Position numbers and translations under genes: made by a program. 64,000 nt of DNA, from assembly GCA_000320605.2 (NCBI GenBank), contig KB445810.1, forward strand, positions 541,611 to 605,610. Direction: 5' to 3'. The notes beneath the pieces were generated by a model. The model saw only the letters and a program-made list of their open reading frames with translations. It did not search any database and was not told the DNA's origin. This DNA is from Gelatoporia subvermispora B (taxonomy: Eukaryota > Basidiomycota > Agaricomycetes > Polyporales > Gelatoporiaceae). Positions 1 to 12,776 of this stretch are shown here, piece after piece. Position 1 is the stretch's first letter. Each line of letters starts with the position of its first letter.

Positions 1-465
1 AGTGAACGGCCTGAGCAGATCGCTGTCATTGTGCACCAGTTCGACGCACAATACGAGTATATACCCAGATGTGCGGATCAGACTCGTGGAAGCCGATGTT
101 GTTCCTGATAGCAAGTGTCGGCAAGTCGGAGAGCGAAACATGTGCGAGAAGGAGTCCACGGCGCTTGTTTTGATCATAGCGGATATCATCCCGGCCCGTG
201 GGCTTGCTGCTGCGGCCGTCCACTTATTGAACGCGTCCAGATGCACCTCTTGAGATCGGATGAAACGGAGAGGAACAGTGAGCCCTGGCGCAAGGTCGAT
301 ATAGCCCGGCCTTCCGCAAGGACTACGACAGAGAAGTGACGAATCCGTGAGCACCTTTCTGACGTGTTAAATGGATGCGGGCTAGACTCGTCGTTTCTCC
401 AAGATATAACAAGATTGTCTCGGAATAAATCGATTATATGATTAAGTACGTCACCATCATCTAGT
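1..465. other. Left-edge stretch with no recognised gene
   Basis: Short open frames occur on both strands (for example 99 codons on the minus strand across 186-485), but none shows a recognisable domain. The 186-485 frame also overlaps the last exon of the carrier gene that ends at 466. The stretch probably holds the 3' untranslated region of that gene and spacer DNA. A partial gene running off the left edge cannot be excluded. Confidence 0.4.
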
Positions 466-2040
466 CTAGATATACCGTTGTCCATCCCGAACCCGTTTAT
501 ACAAACCCACTATGATGTCGTTCGCTGTGAGAGTAACAATGCTAGAACACGAGCATAAGCTGATCGAACTGCAATGTGAGATAATCATGGACTCACGTAT
601 GTGGTGCTATACGGAAGAAATGCGCAGTCGATCCTATGCACCCTAGTGAGACAATGCACTGACAAAAGATATATTCGTGCACACCTTTGTACCATCCAAG
701 AGGGCCCTCTGTCTTTAATGTCTTCCACAAACAGTCTATGGGATTCTTGTACAATGTGCCGACGTGCCTGCCATCGGGCAACCGAACGACGGGTTGATTA
801 TACACTCGAGTCAATGCCTATTTCAGATTCATTGACGTGTCAGAAATCTTTTTTCGGAGTTGCATAATCCCACTTACTGTGTCTGCGGGTTGCATCATCG
901 CAAGCTGAACGCTTTGTGAGCAAATAATTGCGCCTCACGCTAGAAAATTCGAACATACCACACAAAGTCCAGACACAGAACTGCTAGCAAGGAAAGTCAA
1001 GATACTGTCCGCAGGCATGATTCCACGGGAAACAAGCTGGTTCTTGGTCCAGTTATAGGACGGCAGTTGTACCTGATGTGATATATTAGTCCAGTGGACG
1101 TATAGCTTGAAATATCTCACGGACAGAAGAACCCATAGAGGTTCGAAGTATAGCGGCGTCTATGCCGCGGACAAGACCTCGGAAGCGTTCGGCCCGCCAG
1201 ATCGTCGCGAGCGCATTCAACGAGCTCTTGTAATGATGTTGTGTGCCGACGGGCAGTGCAGGTGAATATGCCTTGGTAATGTGCGTCAGATCCAGTATGG
1301 AACAAGATTATAGGGAGGAACGAACCTGCATCCGCGCCTTAATCAAGAATAGCGGGTTCCCCAAACATGCTGTGACAACAGTGAAGTTGAACTCTTAACA
1401 ATGTGCACATATATGGAGGCGTACCTCCAATGGTCCCACTGAATGCTCCTGCGAATACAGACGTCGCAGGTCTTTGTTCATCGGGAGATATTCCAAGTAG
1501 CTGATTCGTCCCTCTCCGTATTGGCTCATAGAATCCTGAGGGAGGGTCAATGAGGATCGAACATGAATTGTCATTTCGGACTGACCCAGGCGAGAGCCAT
1601 TCAACAGGATCTACATGCGAATGTCACTTGGGAGATCAATATGATATGCTGAAATAGTTCCCACCTGGTATACATACTGCGGACACAATCGTATGAGAAC
1701 ACGCGCGTCTGACAGGAAGTACTAAGGTGTGACTCACTGCAGGTCCGAGGCCTCGCTGGACACCGCGGATGCCCTCATTCTTCCAGGTCTTCGCCATCAC
1801 GTCTAGGGTATTCTTGTAGACCTTCGGAACATTCCCCTTCGCCAATTCTCCCTGTAGCTGCAGGCGCGTCTTCGCCACTTCGGCGGGATTAGATATTGTT
1901 ACCTGCGCATGCTCCCCGTCAGCCACAATTGAGTTAGAGCACCCAATACATCAACTCACAGCGACACATGCTGCCGCGCCGCCGCAGACGAAGCCCTCAG
2001 CGGTAGTCAAAGGTTGGCCCTTCCCTGGCGCGGCACTCAT
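466..2040 (-). CDS. OAC1: Mitochondrial oxaloacetate/sulfate carrier (OAC1-type, mitochondrial carrier family)
   Basis: Predicted inner-membrane transporter that in yeast moves oxaloacetate and sulfate into mitochondria. Spliced across about eleven short introns, it starts [20 protein letters not shown] and carries three carrier repeats with their signatures: [10 protein letters not shown] followed by a [18 protein letters not shown] stretch, [10 protein letters not shown], and [12 protein letters not shown]. The segment [12 protein letters not shown] followed by [16 protein letters not shown] is the typical C-terminal end of fungal Oac1. The ATG at 2040 lies just before the first exon's conserved [11 protein letters not shown] start, and the stop is at 466-468. 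It is divergently arranged with the sorting nexin gene at 2294. Assignment to Oac1 rather than a dicarboxylate carrier rests on the C-terminal motifs and overall likeness. Family membership is near certain; the exact substrate is inferred. Exon edges were read by eye. Confidence 0.86.
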
Positions 2041-2293
2041 CGCGGTGGTCGGGTGAGGTCGAGATGGGGGGTTTGCGGATGCAAGGGGTTCATGGCGCGA
2101 GGCTGTCTACGCGCCAGCCATACGCGTCTATGACTCACCCCGCTCACGCCAGTGCACTGGCCGGCGCCTCTTTCCCCGCGTCGCATCCGACTCCGGCGCA
2201 CGCGACGACGACGCGCGCGGCGCTTGCTCAACTCTTCTTCCCGCAACCTCGCGTTCGCCGTCGAGCACAACCGCAACTGGGCCTCCATCTCGA

Positions 2294-5200
2294 ATGGTTC
2301 TGCCGTCGGGCAGACATGTTCTCGTACTGGCAATAGTTCTAGGCGTCGTTGTGCCCGCAGTCGCGCGAGCACTGTCGTCGCCTATCACGATCCTTCTCCT
2401 CTCTCCGATTCTCGCTCTCCTCTGCGTTGTCGGCTTCTTGGGCCTCAACATCATTCTCGCATATGCTTTAGACAAGACAAGACCAGCTCCAGTCAATCCG
2501 CTGCCAGCGGCCGCCAGACCACTAGCATTCTCCACACCGGCGGCATGGCAGGCAGTCCTGACGCGCTCACAATGGTCACATAAAGCCCCTCAGACGCTGT
2601 CCCCTCTATACCCAGAGTATCCTGTCGTATCATCAACGCTGAATGATATACTCATTATGATCGTGAGGGATTTTGTCCTGGTGTGGTACAAGGAGATATC
2701 ATCGTCCCCGTCATTCCCGACTGCGGTCTCCGCAACGCTGCATAGCTCCTTGGAACGCGTCCTCACTCGCCTCGAGACCATTGACCTCACAGCGCTTCTT
2801 GTGAAGCGCATTCTTCCGAAGATTACCACGCATATTGAACAATATCGTCAATCCGAAGTGGCCCTTCGTGGCGCAGGTCTAGAGCGCAAGCTCACTCAGT
2901 CAGAAGAGTTGGACCTGCTTCTGGCCGGGAGATATGCTAGTCGAGGGGAGAAGCTGCATCCAGCAGTAGACAATCTATCCTCCACATTCACAAAGCAGGC
3001 AGAGGAACAACATCTGAGAGAACTAGTCGACAAGGCGCTTCCTCGCATCTTGCCTGAGAAAGAAGCTCGAAGCCATGCCGTGAAGGTTGTAGTCAAAGAG
3101 ATCGTCGCTTGCGCAGTTTTGTATCCTGTCATGGATATGCTGTCGGATCCCGATTTCTGGAACCGCTCGATTGACCAAGTGGTATGTATAGATAGCCTGC
3201 ATAAGTATCGTGCTCACTGTATGTCAGGCTGGAGCTGCAATTCGCCAGCAGTATGTGTGTCGAAACTACTCAGCAGACCTATACTCATGTCGATTTGGGC
3301 CATCAGGCGATTAATCACGAAAGTCAGGAACGTCTTAGAGGCGCAGATACCACGTCCCCCGACTCGTTCACAGACAGAACCCACTGGCACCACTGATCGG
3401 ATTACTATCCGCACGGATGCCCGTCATTTTGAGTCGTTCTTGCGCAGTATTAATCGATGTTCCTCATTACTCGATGCAAGAAGGCTGAAAAACGATATCA
3501 TGGGCGAAATCCGACGCACTCGCACTTTACTAGGTTAGTATTCAATGTCAAACCACAAATTAGGGTATCATGATGATTCATGCGCACACCAGCTAGCCAT
3601 GAGAATGAGGAGTGGATCAACGGCGAGAAGACAGAGGACATTGTGGCTTTTCTGGACAGGCTGTATACAGCCAAACGCAAAGTGGAGAAGCGGATTGCTG
3701 TTCTTGGTGGAGAGACCGATCCAGTGGGTTCTCGGCTGATCATCACCCTGAGAGCAAAATGTTGATGCCAGATCTGCTTAGCGACATTCAACAATCCCAG
3801 AGCTCGCAGATGATCTTCAGCTGAGCCTCCGAGATGTCCTTCGGAACCCTGGGTCGCTTTCATATCTCATGGAGTTCATGGACCGTCGACATCGATCGCT
3901 CCTCGTGCAATTTTGGTTGACGGTGGAGAGTTTCAAAAATCCGCTCGACTCGGTAGAATCAGGCAGCTCTGACGAAGAGGATGAGGCAGTAGTGGACCCC
4001 ACACGCTCGGCGACACTGAAAGAGGATATTTCCATGCTGAACGAGCTCTACTTCTCTGGCCCATCACTGGATCCCCTACTGAGCTCTATATCCCAGAAAT
4101 ACGTCAACTCGATTCGTTCTTTTGGACTAGAAGACGAGGCGGCGGGTCCGGCTTCGGAACGAAGGGTACGGAGGAGTGTCATGCTTGCACAGCGCCAGGT
4201 AGAACGTGAGATGGAGCAAGACTTTGAAGAGTTCCAGAGGTCAGAGCTGTGGTTTCGTGTCGTTGGTGATTTGGAGACAAATGGCCGAAGAGGCGCGATG
4301 GATAATTCCACGTTCAATAGACCGGTCTCACAGGTTTCGCATACATCGACGGGCCAGGCACCACCCGGAGGACATGCATCAGTGTCTCGACCCTCTTTTC
4401 GTGCCGAGTCCCTTCCAGTGTTCGGCAACGGCGCAAAGCCTCTGCGCATGGGCCCGGCCTCACCCACGTTCTCGTTGGCGGAGCCAGCCCCAAGCATACT
4501 CGCGAGGACGTCCACTTCCAACCTAGAGGTCCTCATGACCTCGGCTCACGAGGCCCCCTCGTCTACGTCCACACGAGCTCCGCTGTTTGATGATCCTGAA
4601 GATACGCAGGGTGTAAAGGAGCAGTCGCAGCGGATGGAGGCGATCCATGCTGCACTGACGGACATCATCGCCCTATCGAAGGAGCCGGAGGATATGCAAA
4701 GCAAGGATATGTCCGATAGCACCAGCATGCAGAGCGGGAAAGCGCCTTCAGGGAGGAGTGCAAGGCGCGGCGGGAAGGTCTTTGATGATGATGTGGAAGA
4801 AGAAGAAGAGGATAGGGCGGAGGACGAGGAAGAAGACACGGCACACGGCTCGTTCCAGCTTGCTGGACCGGGTGACCTCCAACTTTCGTACGAGATTGCC
4901 CGCCTCACAACGAAAATTGAGCAGCTTCAGTCGCAGGACGCGATGCTCGATACGTTGATCAAGAAGGCGGAGCTGACGGGGGACGCACAAGAATTGCGGC
5001 TGTTGCGCAAGTCGAAATCCTCCATGACGAGGGAACTTCGCGAGCTGCGGTTCCAGAAGACGCAGTATGAACAGCAGGAATCTGCTAATCGTATTGTGTC
5101 GGATCGCACGAAGGTCGCAATTGTGAACTCCACGGTGGGCGAGGAAGACGGCAAATCCGTTGTGCGGTACCTCATCGAAGTCCAGCAACTGGCGTCTGAT

Positions 5201-6438
5201 GGCACGTACGGATCGGGGTGGGTTGTTGCGAGACGATATAATGAGTTCTTCAACATGCACAACAAGCTCCGCGAACGCTATGCGCTTGTTCGCAATCTGG
5301 ACTTCCCTCGCAAGCAGCTTGTTACCTCGCTATCTAGTAGCTTTGTCGACTCGCGCCGGATGGGACTCGAAAAGTATCTGCAGGTATGACATCATGTGCC
5401 GTAATCATGTCTTACCGCTGATAGCAAACGCATACAGAGCCTCATCACCATTCCCGCGGTGTGCGAGAGCGATGAGCTCCGGACTTTCCTGTCCAGAGAT
5501 TCGCCCTTCATCGCCGCTGTGCCCGATGCTCCTCCTTTGAAAACCCCAACCGCAGGTCCTGCCTTCCCTGGCAAAGGTCTCGTCCGTACGGTGTACAAAT
5601 CCGTCACAGACAGCATCGACGACATGTTCTTTGGACCGTCTATGCTGGATGTCATCATTCAGCGACTAACCACGCAAGCGGCGGAGTTCGCAGGAATCGT
5701 CGGAAGTGGTATACACGATGAGGATCTAGTCGCGCAAGCTCTGAGAGCTTCAGGGAAGACCACGTCTGAGGAGACCCTGTTACAGCTCTCCGGCGACTTG
5801 AAGCCTCTCGACGGAGAGACGAGCAGCTCCTCTTTCTCTTCCCCCATCTGCGATTTAATCCTCGCAGTATTCGAATTGAACAAGAAGAACAATTGGCTGC
5901 GACGCCAGGCAATTGTCATCATCCTGCAGCAAGTGTTCGGCGGGACAATTGAACGGTGTGTATGGATTGCTTTGGACTGTACGAGCACCGGTATAACATT
6001 GTGTCAGGAAACTTCGTGAGACACTCAAGGCATATCTGGACGAGCCTCACGTGCTCAGCTACATGAACATATTCAAAGACGGTCTATGGCCAGGAGGCCA
6101 GCTGAAACCACCCAGTCCTCCCCGAACAGCTGAGGAGAAGCTGCACACAAGGGATGAGGCAAATCGCAAGCTATCGGCACTAATGCCAGGTGGGTACTCG
6201 GGTTGATAGTCATGTTGGCTGAAGGTGACAAAATCTTGCAGACCTGGCCGCTAACATGATTGGGCGGTCAAATGCACGTCGAGGAGCCCGGAGGATATTT
6301 GCCGTCCTCCAGAACCGGCGGCTCAATCAACATATCCTCTACACGATTCTGGATGAGGTGAATAACTCAATCACGCATTCTGCTATCACATGCTGACGGC
6401 AACTTCAGGTGTTCTCTGCTCTGTTCTCTGACTCGTGA
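2294..6438 (+). CDS. Mdm1-like sorting nexin (TM-PXA-RGS-PX-nexin C)
   Basis: Likely an ER-anchored tether of the Mdm1/SNX13-SNX14-SNX25 family, which acts at ER-vacuole/lipid-droplet contacts. Two hydrophobic segments lie in roughly the first 75 residues. A PXA domain follows (about 110-310, ending DQV-AGAAIRQQ across an intron), then an RGS-type domain beginning DLQLSLRDVLRNPGSLSYLM and continuing FMDRRHRSLLVQFWLTVESF. A disordered acidic Ser-rich linker precedes a coiled coil (about 4890-5090). The PX domain contains RRYNEFFNMHNKLRERY and DFPRKQL, the basic phosphoinositide-binding region. The nexin C-terminal domain ends DEVFSALFSDS. About eight introns of 45-80 nt; the ATG at 2294 precedes the membrane segments. 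Family identity is firm; the precise membrane contact is inferred from yeast Mdm1. Confidence 0.88.
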
Positions 6439-6583
6439 TCATTATAGGGATACATTGTACACTGCCTTCATCACCACACTATATCGCCTAATGGCTAAAG
6501 GATATATACCCTGTAATTTTGTAGAGGTTGCATGGCACCTCCTGGAGTTAACCCGACGACTCGACGTAATATGGGTGTAGAAA

Positions 6584-8459
6584 CTACGAAGATAGCTCTA
6601 ATTTGACGTCGGCCTGTCCCTCTGCATCAGCGTTCGTGTTACTGACCGGCAGTGTATCCATTTCCATCGGGGTTGCAGGATTACTCGGTGTGACATCTCC
6701 GGAAGCACCGGGTGCTGGCGACTCTTCCTCCAGCCTCACCTTCTTCGCCTTGTGCCTATGAGCTGCGACAGAAGACGCTTTCGGGTCATCGTAACTGCAC
6801 AAGCAAGACTGCTTAGCTGAGAAGGTGGAAGTTCCTGCAGGCGTGCACTTACACTTTGATAGCATGCAGAATAAACCCGCCTGAGCCAGACGTGTTCATT
6901 GTTGGGTGTGTACGGCCAGGTAGCACCTGGTACTGGCGAGTCCAGACCTCCGATACGGCGGGTCCAAGATATTGCGGCAGCTCTCGTAGTCTGGTCTGCA
7001 GATCCGTGACGGTCTGTAACGGGCTCAATAAGGTGCTGAATCATGAAGGAGGGGAGCACAACGTACCTGTACAAATGGACTGTGGATAACTATGTTCGCC
7101 GAGCCCGCAAGGTAAGGGGACAATTTATCGAGTATTGAATATGGTTCGTATTCGCTTGCAATCAACAGACTGCAACGGTGTTAGAACGACACACAGGGGG
7201 AAGGGGTAAATAACATACCCATCAAACTCTCCCGCAAACAGCTCTTCCCTCGTCTGCATGAGCGAGTTGGCCACTGCCTTCCGCTTGTTGAGACGTGACT
7301 TTTGGGAGTCCTTGATTTGACCCGAGGCTTCGGATGGCGGCAGGACTGGAACAAAGCCTTCAACAGCAGTGGATGACAGCAATCCAAGTATGCGTACTTG
7401 GCATATAATCCTCGTCGGCCGTCGCCCAATTAAGTGACAACATAACAGGGGCAACGACCTCCTTCCTGAAATTCATCTGCACCGTCACCGGATAAGCCGG
7501 TGGTGAGTCAACATCACATATTGTGATCAGGCGACCGGACCCTGTGGACCTTTTCAGTCACTTGTCCTGTCAAGCGAGCGACATGTACATACCTCCTAGT
7601 CGTTCTAGTATTCCTGCGACTACGACACCGGATGCATCGTCAACAGCAAGATATCTACCTCCTGGACGGATGTTAGCTAGGTTCAACATTTGCGATAGCG
7701 CGTCTGGTCGAATGTCGCGAAGCCTGTTTTGGTCCTTCTTGAACCAGTAGTCGCATACGTTGAACAGTGTTGGTTCGACGACAGTGAACGACTTCGAATA
7801 CCTACGAATGTCGTGGTCAGACCGAGTGTCGTTTGGATCCATAGTCCATAATACTCACTTTGCTTCTTTCCGCTTCTTGTACTTCTCCTTACTGTACTCC
7901 GTCTTGAGCTGGTAATTGACATGCTGCTCTATTTGTCGCTTGATAATTTCCTGCAGCGGCGTCAACTACAGGCAGTCGCGTGAAGGCAGAGCTACCGTAC
8001 TTCAGCATGTAGACCGGACTTTTTCAGATCTTCTATCTCCTCTAGCGTCAAAGGTTGCACAAATTGGCCATCGTTGATCAGTTCATTGGTAGCGTCTGTG
8101 TCCTCTGCGCAGAATGTGAACTCCCCGTCCATTGTGAGAGACGGAATGCCTACCTACTTCCTGCATGCTCCGAGGAGGTACGACTTTGAGCCTCTTGTCC
8201 ACAATCTCGTAGGTCAAACCATAAGGCTGGCCCACTAATTCGCTAGCATAGAATGCTCCGAATTTGCCTAGATTGATAGTGCTTTGGGTCGGTTAGCCGG
8301 AGTCAATCAAATTCAGGCTGCAGCATACCCATTTTCTTCCACTTTCATTGGCCGGACGTCGCCGTTAGGTACTTTGAGAAGGAGGTTTGCGCCAACCTGA
8401 ATCGTGTCGTCCCGCATCTTGGAGGGCTGTGTATGGGATGTTGCGGCTGTCTGGTCCAT
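6584..8459 (-). CDS. TRM6: tRNA (adenine-N1-)-methyltransferase non-catalytic subunit Trm6
   Basis: Trm6 pairs with catalytic Trm61 to make m1A58 in tRNA, including initiator tRNA, in the nucleus. The spliced protein starts MDQTAATSHTQPSKMRDDTI and has the conserved LLLKVPNGDVRPMKVEENG, LGKFGAFYASELVGQPYGLT, ATNELINDGQ.VQPLTLEEIE, KTEYSKEKYKKRKEAK, and SQMLNLANIRPGGRYLAVDD blocks. The last resembles a methyltransferase SAM pocket but in Trm6 is the degenerate partner fold. The 3' exons give the Lys/Arg-rich linker (SRLNKRKAVANSLM), an SNIVIHSPFVQ-type block, and TMNTSGSGGFILHAIKV. The tail is acidic. Longer in-frame reading upstream of 8459 exists, but MDQTA is the first sensible ATG. It is divergent with the zinc-finger gene at 9045, about 585 bp apart. 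About seven to eight introns. Confidence 0.92.
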
Positions 8460-9044
8460 AGTAATGAAATCCGACTTGTACGGAAGAGTGGATTTACGGG
8501 ACGAGAAAACCTCAGACGGGGCGAACTTGCCCAAAAGGGCACTCGACGCTTGGGTGTCGGGCGCTCGATATGCGTGCGTGGGGTAGTGGTAACCTTGATC
8601 GTTGCCATTTCTAGCCAAGTCGATCAGCCCCGAGTTCAATTCTCGGCGCACGCATGTTTTGGTTCTCGGTTTGCATTTTTTATCTGGGCTGCATGTGGTC
8701 TACGGTAGACCACATGCAGCCCCGCAGTGTTTGATTTCTTCCCCTGTTGATGTCGAACTCATTGTAGGGTGCATCCGCTCCAGCAGTTGTCTCGGGCCGC
8801 GTGCTCGTGTGTGACTCGATGACGTCGACGTTACTGTCACATTGGCGGAAGTTACGCGTGACGGATGCGGGAATTGAGAGCCAACTTTTCGCCGCTTTTC
8901 GTTGCCACCGGGTTTGCCACCGCTCTGCCACAGCTAACGCTCGCCAGCCACATCGCTGCCCCCGTTCCGTTTACTTCGCGATTAATTGCTCAGCACTTAA
9001 TTCCTCGTCAAATTGGCATAGCACGCTAATTTGGCGATTCAACG
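8460..9044. promoter_or_regulatory. Divergent intergenic region between TRM6 and the C2H2 gene
   Basis: No coding frame with family likeness was seen. The region must hold both promoters because the flanking genes are transcribed away from each other. Apart from the palindrome at 8686-8722, I see no clear TATA box. The stretch just before the zinc-finger ATG is AT-rich. Confidence 0.5.
8686..8722. repeat. Perfect palindrome, 18-bp arms with a 1-bp centre
   Basis: The left arm (8686-8703) GGGCTGCATGTGGTCTAC is the exact reverse complement of the right arm (8705-8722), with a single G between them. It sits in the divergent promoter region between TRM6 (start 8459) and the C2H2 gene (start 9045). 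A perfect 18/18 match is unlikely by chance and could be a dimeric factor site or a cruciform-forming repeat. No protein binding is shown by the sequence. Confidence 0.9.
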
Positions 9045-10779
9045 ATGGTAAGAGCACATATGAAACAAGCGGTGAGCCGTTTTCCCCACCTTTCCGGTCG
9101 CCGTGGGCTTCAGCCACCTCGAGCCACCTTGCGAAGTCCCTGTGGCTGAACATGCCATTTCCAGCCTGGGGAGAAGAAACCTGCTCCCAAGAAGTCGTCC
9201 TCGGCCAACAAGAAGAAACCAGAGACTGGTTCTTGGCCATGCAAGATCAATGGCTGCAACAAGGTTTTTGCTCGTGAGGCAGATCTCAAGCGGCACCAAC
9301 GGACGACTAAGCTGCATTCTATGCCTGCTTTGTGAGTGGTGTGAACCACGGTTGATAGATCGATCTGATTGGTCCCGTATCGTGCTCCAGTGCTTGTCCG
9401 CAGTGCGATGCCACTTTCACCAGGGTTGGTAGTCCCGGAACCCTGGTTGCACCAGCCAGCTAAATCATGATTATAGACAGACGCACTACGCCGACATCAG
9501 AAATCAAGGTGACATTATTATTTCTCGATTTATGTCCGTCGTACTCACTCGGACTACCTAGGCACAATGGTGTGATCATCGAACCCGCCGAGCCAGAGAA
9601 GGGTCAAGACATGGAAGCAGACGGCGCATCTGCAGAGTCGCATACTCCAAGTCCGCGTGGAACACCCGCCCGAAGTCACGGTGACCCGGGCAGCGCACAG
9701 AGTACGCCCCCAAGTGCGCTAGCACAACCCACAACCGCAGGTCCCGCAAGTGGTCCGTCCAACTATTACCGCCCACACACCTTAAGTCACGGTGAATTCC
9801 ATGCCCCTTACCGTGCTCGCTATGCTCACAATTGTACAGCGTACTCACGCCCGATCCCGCCAGGCTACATGATGGACCCGCATTACCCTCCGCCGCCGAT
9901 CGGACTGCCGACGTCAGCCACGCGCTTGCATCATCCCACCTGGCACCCACCACCGCCTCCGCCATGGGTCGGCGAAGGACAGGTGCCACCCGGCCACCAG
10001 GTCCCCCCGTCGATGTACATGCCGCAGGGCCCATACTACTCGACACAACCTTACTATCGCCACCCGAGTATGGTCCCGCATCCACAGCAGCCCCAGGCGC
10101 ACCCGCCCGTCGGCATGCCGCATAATGGCGGCCAGTTCCTGCCCAGCGACGGTATAGCCTCCGGCGCTCACTCTGCGCAAAGCTCTCCAGCCTCTGCAGT
10201 CAGAGAGGTCCCTGAGGTCGTCCAGCCAGATGCCCCGCCTGTGATAGACCCCTCGTTGCAAAAAGCAAGCGAGGCGCGGGAGAATTCCGTCACGAATACG
10301 AACCTTGCACAGTCGAACGGCACAAGTGACGTCAAAGATGGGTGGCAGATTGCCCAGGCTGCCGTGCAGGCCGTTTTGGATTATGAGAAGGCGCAGCAGC
10401 AGCAGCAGCAGCAACAGCGACAGCAGCAAGCAGCAGCAATTCCAGCCACCCCCGCCCCAATGGGCGCAAGCGAGCAGCCACAGAATGCGAACCTGCCGCA
10501 GCAGACAATTCCTCAAATGAGCCAACAATCTCCATCGCTAGGCAGTGCTCTGGGCGGGCAAATTCAAATGGATGCTGGCCAGCAGGGTACAGAGAAGGTC
10601 TCACCTCAACAGCAGATGCGTGTCCCGGCGCAGGGTATGCCGCAGATGATGACAGAAGATGGCGAGCCTATGCTCAATCCAGGTATGCAATGTGTTCATT
10701 GCAATTCTCTGGTTCCTGACTCGCCGCTGCAGCGGAATTGTTAACACAGGTCCGTGGATATCTCAACTCGATGGCTTGA
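9045..10779 (+). CDS. Two-finger C2H2 zinc-finger protein with Pro/Gln-rich tail
   Basis: Probable nuclear transcription factor of unknown targets. The first exon appears to be the ATG alone (9045-9047), followed by an intron ending at 9164. The protein then reads M-PGEKKPAPKKSSSANKKK, a basic, likely nuclear-localising start. Finger 1 is CKINGCNKVFAREADLKRHQ (a CX4C finger) and finger 2 is CPQCDATFTRTDALRRHQKS followed by a final His, each split by short introns. The remainder (about 9570-10700) is rich in Pro, Tyr and Gln and contains a CAG/CAA-coded glutamine run at about 10393-10430. The last exon gives ELLTQVRGYLNSMA and stops at 10777-10779. The one-codon first exon is inferred from a GTAAGA donor and CCAG acceptor; it is the least certain part. 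The fingers resemble those of fungal regulators, but no ortholog is claimed. Confidence 0.8.
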
Positions 10780-11133
10780 TTCGCCACCGTTGACATCGCA
10801 CACATAAACATAGGAATCCCTAGCATCTCCACCCCCCTCATGATAACATGATGGTCTACTTAACACGATAATCTAACGAACTGCATGCCGGACGGTTTCG
10901 CAATTGTACCTTACCATCCACGCTCGCTTTATACCGCATAATCGTTGTTTTAAACTTATGCACTTCCTTCGTAGACCAGGACATGTACTGTGCGGGTATG
11001 TATTTAGCTACAATTTGCACCTGATGGAACTCGTATTCTACACATGTGATGAGAGCATGCGAAGCCTAGTGCTATATCGCTGTTGAGAGCGAGAAGATAC
11101 TGTAATACATATGCACGACGAGCGGACAATCCC
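10780..11133. other. Convergent 3' spacer
   Basis: This lies between the stops of the C2H2 gene and adenosine kinase, which converge. It is AT-richer than the flanks and has no supported gene. It probably holds both 3' untranslated regions. Confidence 0.6.
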
Positions 11134-12385
11134 CTACAAGACGTTCACCTTCGGCCACTTGAACTGCGGGCCGATCTGCTGAACGCAAATTGCACCGAGT
11201 TTGTGGCCGGCCTCGACACACTCGTCGATGCTCTTGCCCAAGACGTATGCGCCGAGGAAGCCACCGGCGAATGCGTCGCCCGCACCGTTGGTGTCGACGA
11301 TCTCCTCGTCCTTAAGCGGGTGCACGTCGTAGACCTTGGGGCTGTCCGGGTCCGCAGACGAGACGAGCGTGGTGCTCTTCGGGCCGTGCGTGATGATGAC
11401 GATGCGCGGGCGGGACGGGTTGGACTTGGGCTGCGTCGCGATCGAGCGCGCGACAGCGGCGAGGTTCGTCTTGTCCGGGTGCCCGGTCGCGCTCGCCCAT
11501 GCCTCGGCCTCAGCCTCGTTACCGATGACAATGTCGCAGTAGGGCAGGATCTGCTGGAGCTGTACCGCGAAGAACTGCGGAATGAACGGCGCGGAGAGGT
11601 TCAGCGCGAACACCTGCAGGAGCGAGGATCAGCCTGCGGTGCATGACGGCGGGCATGAAAGCGCGTACCTTGCCGGCCTCGGACGACTTCTTGGCGATCT
11701 CGAGCGCAGACTCCGTGCCGTGGGTGAGGAAGAAGCCCTCGACGTAGAACACGCGCGCGCCGTCGACTAGCGGGGCGACCTCTGGAGAGGACAGGTGCGA
11801 CTTCTCGAACTTCTCCGCCGCACGGAGAGTGGTCACCAGGCATCTGCACACCGTTAGTTGCGCCTCGACGCAAGCGAAGAGCCTCAGAGACGTACCGGTG
11901 GTGTCCGGTGATGACGACGGCGCACGCGCCAGTCTTTTCGCCCTTCTTGACGAGGTAAGCCTGATCAAGCCCCTCGCGCGCGTTCGCAGCCTTGAGCTGC
12001 TCCGCGAGCTCGTCGTCGCCGACACAGCCAGCGTAGACAACGGACTTCGGGGGGAGGACATACTGGCGCAATCTGTCAGGATTTGCATCTCCGGAATGCT
12101 CAAATGTAACTGACCGCCGCTCCGCGCGCCGCGTTCTGCGCTGCACCTCCGGCGACGTAGGTCACCTTGTACTTCTGGACCAGCTCCTCGTAGCTACAGT
12201 GCGATGAGACTACTGAGAACAATAGCAGATGGACACGGCACGAACATGGGCGCGTGCTTCTCCTCCGCGAGGATGGCATCGTTCGCCTTGAGGTCATACT
12301 TCGTGAGAAGCTCCTCTCCGTTGTAGACCTGCATGTCGAGCAGGGGGTTGCCCATGCAGAACAGCGGGTACGTGTGGGCGGCCAT
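11134..12385 (-). CDS. ADO1: Adenosine kinase (PfkB/ribokinase family)
   Basis: Phosphorylates adenosine to AMP with ATP in the cytosol, supporting purine salvage and removing adenosine that would inhibit the methylation cycle. It starts MAAHTYPLFCMGNPLLDMQV. The substrate-side GGAAQNAARGA motif follows HAPIYEELVQKYKVTYVA across an intron whose donor is GTTCGT. Next come SVVYAGCVGDDELAEQL, the lid region FYVEGFFLTHG, FALNLSAPFIPQFF and the PfkB signature DTNGAGDAFAGGF with the catalytic Asp. It ends QIGPQFKWPKVNVL. Predicted length is about 345 residues, as usual for the family, with about five introns. Third codon positions are strongly C/G-ending, consistent with good expression. Confidence 0.95.
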
Positions 12386-12776
12386 GGCTACGAGGTGTAC
12401 AGAGAAAGTACGGTGGTCGTGAGGGAGTAGGGAGTGGTTAGGAGGCTGGAGGAGAGCTCTGCAATTTGGAGCCAGCTGTGAGCTCGGCAGCTGCTGATAA
12501 TCGTCCTATCCTCATCGTGCCGAGAATCCGATTAGATGTTTCGCATCCCTCGGTGGCCGTCGCGCTCATCCTGTAACACACTTTCGGTTCCATTGAAAAT
12601 GCTGGGAAAAGAAACGATAGCAGACCATCAACGAGCTGCAGTATTCGCCATTGGCTATGTAAATGCACGATGGGCCGATGGTCAGTAAAGTCCTGCGCGG
12701 GCAGATCGCACAGGATCGCGCGTTAGTGAAGTCGTACAATACTTGAACTAGCGATAAGTAGCTGTCTACATCGTCA
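12386..12776. other. Spacer upstream of adenosine kinase
   Basis: This lies between the adenosine kinase ATG and the stop of the RNA-repair-like gene, both on the minus strand. It should contain the adenosine kinase promoter. No gene and no clear TATA box were seen. Confidence 0.5.
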
